From NCBI GenBank assembly GCA_963920525.1, contig OY986435.1, positions 101,792,115 to 101,856,114 on the forward strand: a stretch of DNA of 64,000 nucleotides, given 5' to 3'. Made by a program: the position numbers and the translations under genes. This DNA is from Dichetophora obliterata. Taxonomy: Eukaryota; Arthropoda; Insecta; Diptera; Sciomyzidae. A model generated the notes under the pieces. It was not told the DNA's origin and did no database searches. It was given only the letters and a program-made list of their open reading frames with translations. Positions 33,201 to 45,200 of this stretch are shown here, one piece after another (positions within the stretch are counted from its first letter, which is position 1; the number at the start of each line of letters is the position of its first letter).

Positions 33201-36200
33201 AGAACAATAGAACAATAAATGCCCAGCAGATTCGATATCGCCTCAAGAACAGATGTTACTTGCGATTATATTTATTTTGTATAAATGATCCTTGCATCTA
33301 GTATGATTGGACTTGAGTCTATTGATCATTGAAATTATTTTGCGTGTAAGATTGATATTTAGAAACCACGGTGGTTTGTTCACATGAGGTGCTATACCAT
33401 AGAGATGCCGACCAAACTCCGAACTATCCCAACGAGATTGCCAATTTATGATTTCAATTGCTTTATCAGAAGATTTAATGTCAACAAAATTAACAGGTAA
33501 ATGAGTAAAATCCTGTGAAAACGTATGACCCGACGCCACTTGGTCTGCGTAGTCATTTCCATCGATTCCCATATGACTAGGGACCCAAAGAAAATGAATA
33601 TGCATTCCTTTGCATTTAAGTTCATATAGAAGAGATTTTATTTTGAAAATGTATGGATGCGTATTACTAGTAGTAAATTTGGAAATGGCTGTTAGCACCG
33701 ATTTACTATCGGAAACAATAAGAAACTTTTGTTCGTTTTGAATTGAGATTAACTTTATCACTTCGATGATCGCTAGTGCCTCAGCTGCATATATGGAAGA
33801 TGCTGGATTTAAGGGGAAGTAAGCCTCAATATTAATATCAGGCATCCAAATTCCGCAACCAACAGCTTCACCTAATTTGGACCCATCTGTGAAAACCCTT
33901 TTGAAACTTACTCTACGAGCTAAGAATTGTTTATATTTATTATTGACTTCTAGAATTGAAGTTGTTGATTTGGTCACTTGCAAAAAGTTCACTACAGGTT
34001 TGAGCAACAAGGCCTCAAATGGGGTAGAAAACATTGGATGTAAATTAAAAGAAGTCAATTGGTGTTTTTCAATTTTAGATATAATTTTCCGGAAAAAAAC
34101 AGGCAGGTGTGAATGGTTTGTAAGCTGGAAAATAAAAGAACGGGCAGGATGATTGGTAATTGAAAGGATTTTGTTTATTACGCCCTCGGATAAAAAGCCA
34201 AGACGCTCTGGCAGTGGCATAACGTTTGCTAATTGTTCCATACCAAGTGTGTGTGTAGACATCATCGCGCCAAGTGAAATACGTATGGCTTTCCATTGAG
34301 CTCGCTGAAGTTTTAAAAAATCTTTTTTAGAGCAGTCCAGTAACAGCGGAGCCATATATTCTAACTTTGGTCTTATTAAGCCTAGATAAAGACGTAATAA
34401 ACATTGTGGATCTGCCCCCCAAGAGACACCACATAGTGACCTTAACACATGACATGAAAACAATTTTTCACAGTTCGATCAACATGAGATCTTAATAGCA
34501 GATTTTTGTGAAACGTGAAACCGAGAAAACGAAACGAGTCGAAACATATTCAACACTTTCAGACCCTATTCGTAGAGGAGCAATTGGGCGCGTATTCCCT
34601 CTCTTTTTTGAAAAAACCATAGCTTTGGTTTTGCGAACTGAAAGATCAAGTTGTAGTTGTGCAAGTTTATATTTTATGCCTGTAAGAGTAGTCTGAACTT
34701 TAATTACAGCTTGATTAATATCGTCATGAGAGCTAAAAATGACAATGTCATCAGCATATCCCAAAACATGCACGTCCTCCTGAATTCCACCAAAAACTTC
34801 ATCAATGTACAAGTTGAAACATATGGGACTAAGAACACATCCCTGTGGCACTCCCGTAAAGGAATGTCTATTAACAAACCCATCATCGCATTGAATATAT
34901 AAATCTTTAAACTAAAAGAGGCAATAAATTAATTCACAAAATTTGTTCGGAACACCAAGAAGATTTAACCTTGCAAATAAAAGTCTAACATTGACATTGT
35001 CAAACGCGCCCTTTATGTCTATAAAGACTGCAACAAGACCTTCTGTCCTAACAAAAGCCAACTTTACAGCAGACCAAAGCGTGATAACGTTGTCCGCAGT
35101 TGATTTCCATCTTCTAAAGCCTGCTTGTAGATTACTTAGTTTGTTACGCGACAAAAGAAACCACTCTAGATGAGTACAAAGTACTCTTTCAAATAATTTC
35201 CTAAGTGTCGATGCAAGAGCTATTGAGCGATAAGACGTAGCCTCAGTTGGCGAGCAGTCTTTTTTCTTAAGCGGCATTATTTTATATTGATACCAACACA
35301 AAGGAATAGATCCACCTAAGAGTACCTCATTAAACATACCGAGCAATTTATGCTTATGTTCAGCGTTAAACTGTTTCAAATGCTGATAACGTAAACCATC
35401 TATACCAGGGGCTGAATTTTTAGAACTATTAATTGCCTTATCAAGTTCTGGAAAAGTTATAGGAGAAACAAGAAAATGGTCGTTATTATTAGAAGTAGGG
35501 GAAATAAATTGAAACGGACCAATCGGCCCAGCCAAAACATCGCAAAAATCAGACAAACATTCATTAAGACCAGACATGCTGCTTGTGAAATTTCCTTTGA
35601 AACACTTTACAGTCTTCCAAAGTTCCGAAACAGTCATGTTGCTGTCGATACTCTCACAAAATTTCTTCCATCCATTCGTTTTTTTCCTTCTAAGTATATA
35701 TTTGTAATTTTTTCTGACCTTCAACAGTTCTTCATGATTACCTCTAGACGGACAAAGCTTAAATCTCTTTACTGCTAATCTTAAAGTTGCACTAACTTTG
35801 TTGCACTCCGCATTCCACCAAGGATTGGGAGTCCTCATTTTCTTTTTTATTTTAATCTTAAAAGTATTATGGAATACTTGTATGAAAGTGTCAAAATGGT
35901 TCCAGGAAGAATGCTCTGCAAACTTTGGTGAGCCAAAAACTTCATATAATTTTTTATTAAGAAAGCCTTTATCAATGTCTTTAGGTATTAAATACTCAGT
36001 GAAACTTTTCAATGAAGGTGTAATTCCAAGTGATATCTCTATTAAACAGTGTGTACTGCCCAACGTCTCCATTAAAGTCGTCCAAGACGAATATAGGCCA
36101 ACACTGGCAGAGCAGAAAGTCAGATCTATACACGAAGGAGTTTGACCATAGAACGTTGGGTCACCACTATTCAACAATACAAAATCATGTTCTTCAATGA

Positions 36201-39200
36201 AATCAAGAACCTTTCTTCCTCTAGCATCTGTCACATGACTTCCCCAGCATAAATTATGCGCATTGAAGTCACCACAGAACAAAATCGATGTGTATGAAAT
36301 ACTGCTTAAAATGCTATTCAAATGCGATACTGACAAACTATAATTAGGTGGTAGGTATAAAGAGAGAATGGTTAACGGACCAATGTCTGTTGTAATTTCA
36401 CATCCGCAAATCTCAATCGAGTCTGTTGGTGAAATTATGCAAAGATTTCTAGATTTAATGGCCTTATCAACTACAATTGCAACTCCTCCGCCACGATTTG
36501 TGGAAGACAACCGATCCGATCTGATAACATCAAAATTCCTTAGCTCAAAGACTTCATCAGGCCTGAAAAAAGTCTCCGAAAGACAACCTATTGAAATTTT
36601 ATTGTTTACTAAAAATTGGTTTAATTGTTGTTTTTTGTTACGTGCACTAACTAGTGCAGTTGAACTGGACTATTTTCATATTGGGTGTTTATATTGTTTA
36701 AGATAGATTGAAAAATAGGCTTTATGTTGTCATGTCGGACACTATCCAAAGGATTATCGCTTGTATTAAGCAAATTCAAAATAGATTCAAAAAAAGGTTT
36801 GATATGCGTAATGGTGTTATTGTTCGAATTTTTAATTTGCACGTTTATAACAGATTCTAAATCAGCAACATTTGTGGAATGAGTATCAATCATCTTACGA
36901 ACTACTGTCTCCCCAGACCCACCATCAGCACGATCATCAACCACCACTGCGTCAGCATCCTCAAGACGTAATCTCTTGGAAGACACTGGTGCTTTTTTAG
37001 GAGCAATCAGCGGGCGCCGTGGCAAAGAAAGCTGCGGAAAATCAGCATTATTGAAAATAAATCCATTCGGATTTGCATAAGTAGGAGAAGAAAATGAGAC
37101 AATTTTTGGTTTCATGCTATTCGCTTTTTCAATTTTTGAATTTGACAATTTTTGATACATTGGACAAGATTTTGACGATGCATCATGTGCACCATTGCAA
37201 TTAGCACATTTTAAAAGACAATCAGAAGAAGCATCATGACATGTACCACACTTACCGCACAAACGCTGTGCACGTGAGCAAGCACGCTCAGTGTGACCAA
37301 ACCTCCAGCACCTCCGACATTGCAAGACTGACTCGCGATACGGATTTACCGGAAAGTTAACCCCACCCACAGACACGTGCGATGGCAGCACATTTCCTGA
37401 AAAACAGATCAAAACTGAGTCAATGTCAATACGTTTGCCCGATTTCGAAGCGTCGTTTTTAGAAAAACGTTTAATTTCTACCAACTTGCAGCTATCAGAC
37501 AATCGTCCGAATTGCTGCATATTTTTAGCAATGCAACACTCAAAAATTTCCTTTTCTGTATACAATACAGGAATCGGAGCAACTCCCTTCACCTCGCATA
37601 ATTCGGAAGGAATATAAGTATTATACTTTTCATTTAAAAAGCAATCGCAAGCAATCTCGTTTGCGGTCTTAAACAACGGAGTTACAATTTTAATCTTCCT
37701 TTTTGTTATAAAAAAAACGTCGACATCTTTATAGTTTTTATAAATAAACTCACCAATGCTAACTACATTAAGATGGCTGCTAGATCTGGATTGTATTACT
37801 ACTTCAAAAATGCTAATGGCGCTCAACGGAACATAGAAACGCGCGCGAGGCGCTCTAACCTCACTTTCGCCATCACTGTTAGATGAGAATATGCGGTCTG
37901 CTGGCCAAACCATTATTCCTTATTTAACAAAACAAAAGATATAAAATCACAAAATCCACAATTAAAAGTTACAAATACACAAATGTGCAATCTGTTTGAT
38001 ACAATAGAATTTGATAAAATGTATTTGAGTTTGAATATTAAAAATTTTCCACAAGAAGAAATACGTCTGATCTCAATAGAACACAAATCAAAAGCCTCCA
38101 GGTGAAAGTTGATATTCAAAATCATCACTATTGATCTACGGAAGGTGATAATCAAATTGACATTCGATTTTATGCGACAGCTTTTTTGTGTCATTTCCAT
38201 ATACTTGTAACGTTTTAATTTTTTACTCAAAATAAAATTAGCGTCAAAAATAAGAAAGAAAACAATAATTAAGTGAAATAAATAACTTCAAGTGTACTTC
38301 TGTGTATTCTGTATTAACCTATTCCAGTCTTTATATTAAAGTAAAATGTTTACTTCATTGGGACTATTGAGAGAAAAAAATGCAGAAAATAATAATTATA
38401 AAAAATACAACTCCTTAGAAGAAATCTAAGAATTTAAGGTAATTAAAGTAAAAAAATTAAAAAAGTAAAAAATTAAAGTAAAATTATGAAGTAAAATGTG
38501 GTGGTAGAAGAAAAAGATTAGAAAGATTTTCAAAGTTTCTAGTAAGAGCTCACATGGGATAACAAACTAAGACAGAACCCTCTAATTGTACGGACTCATG
38601 TCATTACGAGTAACAATAAAAAAACACTTGATTTTCATAAGATGGAACTGATAGTTAAAGTTTTCTTGAATTTCATCTCCTTAACCAATTGAGAGTTACA
38701 ATTTTTTTGCATATTTAGGACGCCCAAATACAATTAATAGAAATAAGAAACACAAATATTCGGAACTTGGCCTAAAGGATCCTAAAGTAAAATAATGCTG
38801 AAATAACATTTCATTTTCCGCAGCGTCAAAAGTGCTGCCAAGTATTTAAAATATTTCGATATCACTTTACACAGAGCAAAGAAAAGTTAATTATCAAAAG
38901 TGACAAACAAAAACCGCTAGTTAACTATTACCTTTGCCGATTTCACTCCTGTTATTTTTTTTAAATATTTTATTGTTATAATTCTTTTGTTAAGCTGCAC
39001 CGAGCATATTTAACTTTTTCACTTTTAAAAACATCGATTTGGTGTCTGGAAAAATTATTAAAAAATTAAAAAATGGAAAAACGAGACCTTATGAGTATAT
39101 ATGTACCACGGTGAGTAGTTTTAAAGAAAAATATTCAACAAATCAAGGTCAAAGTTGAAAAAATTAAAAGAAATGTTAAATTACTTAACTTTTTCACTTG

Positions 39201-42200
39201 TAACTTTTCCACGTCTTTAGACACAATTAAGTTTTATATACCGTAGAGAAGGTTCTTTCGTCTTTTAGAAAACGTTTTTAATTTTTAAATTAATTTAAAA
39301 ACAGCAAAGTTATGTAATTAATTTCACATGCACCTATAAAAAAAAAGGTTTTTTTTGGATATACATATATTCAAATTTGAGGGTGGACTCAAAAATTAAA
39401 GTATGCAGTTATCTTATGTTCTAGAAAGTCTATAACTTGCACTATGTCTTATGCCAAGTTTTTCTTTACTGTAACACCGTATAATTTTAAGCTAAATGCA
39501 AGATTCGGCAACTGCTCTTTAAATCGCCATTCATAAATAAATTTTTAAAAATCTATTGATGTCCAGTTTGTATGTGTTACGAAAGAAATCTCTGCAATGT
39601 CTTTAAGGTGCCTCCTTTGCTTGGTATTTCAATCGTTAACTCTTCTTTACTGATCTCATCATGGACTGTAACCAAACTTTGTAAAAAGATCTGCAGTCCA
39701 TTTTCAAAAGCAGTTAGCAAGCTCAATGGCAGAATTTCTTGAAATACATTTTGAATTTCTTTTATTGATTTTGTTCTTCCGAAACGAACCACTTCCAAAA
39801 AAACATTACACACTTTTAGTTTCCATTTAGTTACAAAAGCATTCATATAGCAAAACTATATATTACATGAAAAAAATTATGGCATCAATCCAATTGTTAC
39901 TCTTATAAAATATATGAAAATTTGTAATTAATCTTTATGATACTATAATCTTTATGACATGAGCCCCTCATCAAACATAATATAGATATATTTTAAATTT
40001 GTTTTAATTGATACGAACGTATTGTAAGGAATGCTTTCAGGTATTTTTGCACCCTTTGTCATCTGCAATGTGAGAGTGACATTGAAAAACATATATATAT
40101 GTGGTGACTCAATAACTTTAAGTTGCATCACCACATTAGTTGAATTCCTAACTTCCATTTTACTGATCTTCTGTTACATTGATTTTCAACTTACATTTTA
40201 CTTACCTTCTCGTTGATTCTTAACTTACATTGTACTTACCTATTGTTGATTATTAATTTACATCTTACTTACCTCAACTTAACATTTATATTATTCTTAT
40301 GTTAATTTATTTACACTTTGTTATAAATACTTGTTATTATAAAAACATTTGTATAAATATTCATATTTGTATCAATCAGAAATTTTCATTTGAAAATTTC
40401 AGTTGAATAAAATATTTTCAAATAAACAGTTATAAAAAATATATATAAAAATAAAAGTTATAAATTAAAATTTAAAAGTTTGTTGTGAACCAAATATATA
40501 TACTTTAGTATAATATTATTAAAAGAAAATTTATATTTATTCAAAATTTGTACATTATAATACCGATTTACGTTGAAAAAAATATTGTTGGCCATTTCGC
40601 ACCCTTTCTGGCTGTGCACCCGGTGCGAGTTACCCCCTTGTTACGCTACTGGCTCTTGGTGTCAGTAGTAATTCGTAGCAGCATGCGCCATCTTCTATGA
40701 AATATGAGTATATGCATTAAGCTGTGTCGATTTATCTATACTATTATATAAAAGGATACTCACGTATGTTCGGGACCGCAAAGCTTGAGAACGGCAAGCG
40801 CTATTCCAAACATTCTTTTTATATTGGGTAGTTATGGTACCCAGTTGGGACAAAAGCTACATAAATATGTTAATCAGTTTTTAAATAATTAATTAAAATT
40901 TAAAGAGCTTAACCATACAATTTCTTCATTCTTATCCTCAGCAAGAAAAAGGTTCTCTCTTTTTAAGCTCTCTCTTTTTAAGCTCTCAAGGCTGAACCAC
41001 TGAAGCTATCAACCTTATGTTCGCACCATATGTTCGTGTGGTGCTCCTGATTGTTTTTATATGTGTTAGAATCCTCCTTGGTGGTGTTGGTGTCGGTTTT
41101 TTTGAAAAATCTTATGACAAAATTTAGCCCGATAGATGGCGCTGGGGTGCAAATATCTTCTTAAAGTATAAAAACGTTGGTGCGTATGTCTTACCCTCAC
41201 GGCTGAACCACAGAAGCTATTCCACTTTTTATTCACACCATATGTTCGTGTGGTGCTGCGGACTGTTTTGTTTGTGTAAGACTTCCTTGGTGGCGCTATA
41301 GTTTCATTTCGAAATATCATGTGCCACACACATTGGCCGCATTCAGTGGAGTCAACTTTTGTGAAATTTTATGGTAGCGATACCTTAGTGAGCGATGTTT
41401 TTCTCTGTGTTTTTACTCTAGTTATGAAATTTATTTAATTTCATTATTATTGTTATGTAATTATGTAAATTTAATTGCAAAGGTTTGTCACTCACCTTTT
41501 TGACACAACAGTTGCCATCTGTTGACTCCGCATATTGCGGCCAATGTGTGCGACACTATAGTTTCTATTTTGTTTTCTTTTGTTTAACATTCGACATTCA
41601 CATCTCGTGAGCAGAGCTGGGTCAAAAAGTACTCATTACAATTCAATTGCAATTCCTTGAAATTAGGAATTGGTAATTGGTACTCTCAATTTCTCAGAAA
41701 TGGACTTGAAAAATTGTCAAATTTTTACAGGAATTGTGTTTGGTAATTGAACACCTCATTAAACGGTGAATTCTATTACACGAATTGTTATTTGTTCATC
41801 GAACACCTCAAGTCCTTGGAAATTGAAAAAAATGTTCAATTCCATTACAGGAATTGTAATTGGTAATTGAACACTTCAATTCCTCATAAATGGAATTGGA
41901 AAAAAACGTCAATTCCATTACAGGAATAGTAATTTGAAGTTAAAATGTCAATTACTTTTTCATTAACTCAAAACTACTTCAATATGTATTAGAATACTTT
42001 ATTTGATTCCCGCTATTAGCCGGTTAATGAAATATTTACAAATAAATGTATTATCCAAGATACCAATTTTTTGATTTAATACCACATTTTGAGTTAGAAC
42101 ATATATCTGCTATGCTACCTGGTTCATTCCCGTCAACTTCATAAAAATACTAACAAAGCGACTTTTTCCAATTCCATTCCCAAGGAATTGAGGCGTTCAA

Positions 42201-45200
42201 TTACCAATTACAATTCCCGTAATGGAATGGATATTTTTTTCCAATTCCATTTCGAGGAATTGAGGTGTCTTACAATTCTTGCAATGGAATTGACAATTTT
42301 TATCCAATTCCATTCCTAAGGAATTGAGATGTCCAATAACCAATAACAATTAATGTAATTTAATTGAGAAGTTTTTCCAATTCCATTCCTGAAGAATTGA
42401 GATGTACAATCTCCGGGTCCTAATTCTAAGGAAATGGAATTGAGGTGGAATTAAATTAAAAAGGAATCATTACAATCCAGCTCTGCTCGTGAGAAAATAG
42501 GTAGCTGTCAAGGCAACCTAATAGTTATTGTATCATGGCTCATATCAGCATATAGCTTATTCTTTGTTCTCTCACTTGCTATGTGTGCCATGCGAGAGCA
42601 AATATGACTTAATATGTGTGGAAGTATTTCTTTGTCATAAATCAACTAATACTCTTTCTTGTGTTAGTAAACCAATGACTCGAAAACAAGAATAATTGAA
42701 GATCTCTGGTTCGGATCTTGGCTGTCAAGATAATGGTCCGAGTCAATGTTTGCATCACGGAACGTGCGTACATCCAACACACTGGAAGAGTGCCTTTCGT
42801 AGATCAAAACAAAACGGTTTCGCGTTTTTTGATCAGGGTGGACTTATCCAGGTGACCTTAAATATATAGAGATGCTTGAATTTAGTGATACTTAGGACCA
42901 TATTTCGTGCTGCGGCGAAGTCAATCAACCTCACTCCGTCATCGAAATTGTTGTCGTGGAGGCTGAATTTTCCAACTGTAGAACCAAACATGTTTTCTTT
43001 TCCCACTTTAGCGTTGAAGTCACCAATCACTGGTTTTACATATATCTGCTCGATTGATGTGGTTTGCGCTCTTAAGCATTTTCAAGGCGCTTGTAAAAAA
43101 TGTCTGGTGTCATCGTCCTTGTCTTCTGTCGGAGTGTGTGCACATATTAGACTTATGTGGAAGAATTTAGCCTTGGTTCGGATTATAGCAAACCGTTCGT
43201 TTATAGATGTGAATCATGCCAACTACAAATCCGCTACCAAACTCTTGCTTCAACTTATTACCGCTGTATTAGATATCACAGGGTGCTTGCCGTATGCAAC
43301 CCTGTCCCTTCCATAGCATTTCTTGGATAGCTTTGTATCTTTCAAATATTTCAATCAGTTAGATAGAGGCGTCTTCCAAATTAAGAGGTCAGACATTCCA
43401 GGTGCATATCCAAAACTCATTATCAGTTGCGATAATCGTTATCAGATTTAAAGATAATTTTTCGCATGTTCTTTGTTGTTTTCATTGAAATGGTATTTTA
43501 CGGGTGGGCTTTAAGCCGATCGCCGCGCAGTAGTTCGACCCTATACCAAAGGTGGGCAAATATAGAAGGAGTAATTCAATCTTCATTTAAGTTAATTTTG
43601 AGTCGCTAATTTAAAAATGAAATCAGATTTAATTAAAAGCTATTACTTATGTCAAAAGTCGCGTTTTTATACCGAATTTTGATCTTTTTAAAAATACTAT
43701 GGAAATATAAAAACTCTAAAAATTTCACAAAAAAGTAGTTTTTTTTTTTTGGATTCGCCCGGAGGTATGAAATCTTCCAAAGATACGTATACCCGTCCTA
43801 AACGCATGTACGATTTACATTCTAAAATCTGCCCGAATCAGCCGGTACAGACAGAATGCACCTACGTACTAAAACATACCCCCTATTGGCAATTAGGATT
43901 TACCACTAAGCACATTAATTGGCTTTTCAGCGGAATTTAAAAATTGAATATATATAAAACGCGTATTTAAGTATACTTGACTCTATATAAATAAGCAACA
44001 TCGAATTAAATAATAGTAATTATCAATTTAAGGTACCCGAAAAACAATGACTTTTATGACTTTTATGACAAAATTTTCTTCTTTTCAATACTGTGATTCG
44101 TTTTTCAAAAGATTTCTTAATTTTCAAGAATTAAAGCCTAGAAAATGCTATTTGACATAAATTACACGATACCTGCGCTGTTTGATAAACAAGTTCAAGC
44201 AATTGTTTATAATTTTAATTTAAATTTCTTCTTAATTGTTTTTTTTTATGTAAAATCCTACTTCTGGGTCCTCCCCGTCAAAATATTTATTATATCTAAA
44301 TTTTCGTTTTGAAGATAAATGGGGATCTGACGAAATAATCATATATTCAATAAAGTCCGCATTTGTGTTTTCCCTCTAATTTTTTTGAAGGTATGGTTTA
44401 AACGAGCTTACTTAATATTTTTCTGAGTGTCTTCTAAAGCATCCTTAGATAAAAATCCTGCAAAAAAAGTGAGCTTTTACTGTTTCTTATTAGTTTGAAA
44501 GTGTATAGACGAAGTAATAAAAACGTTGCTTTTGCAAATGTTAGTAAAAGAAATGCAATGAAAATTAGAAATAGAATTTTTACATGTTACAAATATTGAC
44601 ATTAAAGTGCAGAGAAGTTGTAGATTTTATACTTCCCTAATTTTAATGATTTCTTAAAAGTGACCGTAAATATGGTGGGAATAAGAAGACAAGGAAATAG
44701 CTTCAAACATAGAATTCTCATAAATAACTACCCATCAGTGATTTTGCAGTCAATTGGCAGAACTAACTATTTCATTTCTAGCGCAATTTGTACTAGCTAT
44801 GATATATCACAAAAAACTTTCAGCGTAGAACAGAACAGTTTACTTTGATGTTATTGTGTTTTCTTGTCAAAATTTTTACTGACAAAACTAAATTAAATCT
44901 GAACACGTGTTGTGGCATTATATTTAAAAAAGTCACTACATATAATAAAAGAAATCTGAGATACGAAATAAATGCTTCTAACGTTTGAATATTTTGATAC
45001 CACTTTAAGATCTATTTTAAGACTTTAGCAAAAAGTATTGGAACTAGTTCGAATATAGGAATAAGGGAATGTTTATGGGTACAATTATCTTCTTCTATGA
45101 CATCAACACGCAAAAAGCGTCAGTTCGATCAATGCAAAAGGGTATTGCAGAGGGACCAGTACTGGTCCTTTTTGGGATAGTTCAGGACTATTTGAAAGTT

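Larger units (their letters stand above)
33003..38230 (-). mobile_element. Nearly full-length I-like LINE (about 5.2 kb)
   Basis: A minus-strand non-LTR element with 5' leader, ORF1 (37913-36651), and an ORF2 encoding endonuclease, reverse transcriptase, RNase H and a C-terminal zinc knuckle (about 36660-33003). RNase H plus three knuckle-like Cys/His motifs in ORF1 place it near the I clade. ORF2 is broken by frameshifts near 36650, 34880 and 34480 and by a stop at 33243. The 3' end is not marked by a clear tail. Nested in the hAT element at 31801-40651. Confidence 0.85.
31801..40651 (-). mobile_element. Very large hAT-type element (8.85 kb) carrying other transposons
   Basis: The left end is CAGTAGCGTAGC and the right end (reverse complement) is CAGTAGCGTAAC. 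The 8-bp target duplication GCTCTTGG is exact (31793-31800 and 40652-40659). Subtracting the nested LINE and MITE leaves about 3.3 kb, a normal hAT length. A minus-strand frame at 39846-39577 ([28 protein letters not shown]) may be a transposase remnant. A TTC microsatellite (31931-31953) and T-rich and TA tracts (32180-32462) lie near the left end. Confidence 0.8.

Noticed and set aside
33243..34463. A host RNase H gene
   Set aside because: The domain sits directly behind a LINE reverse transcriptase in the same orientation, as in I-like elements.
41612..42485. A CRISPR-like array or a simple satellite
   Set aside because: The organism is an insect, the units are degenerate and inverted about a centre, and the block is bounded by terminal repeats with an 8-bp target duplication.
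42833..43030. A host craniofacial development protein 2 gene
   Set aside because: That name is commonly given to the endonuclease of RTE LINEs; here the frame is short, broken and followed by other RTE sequence.
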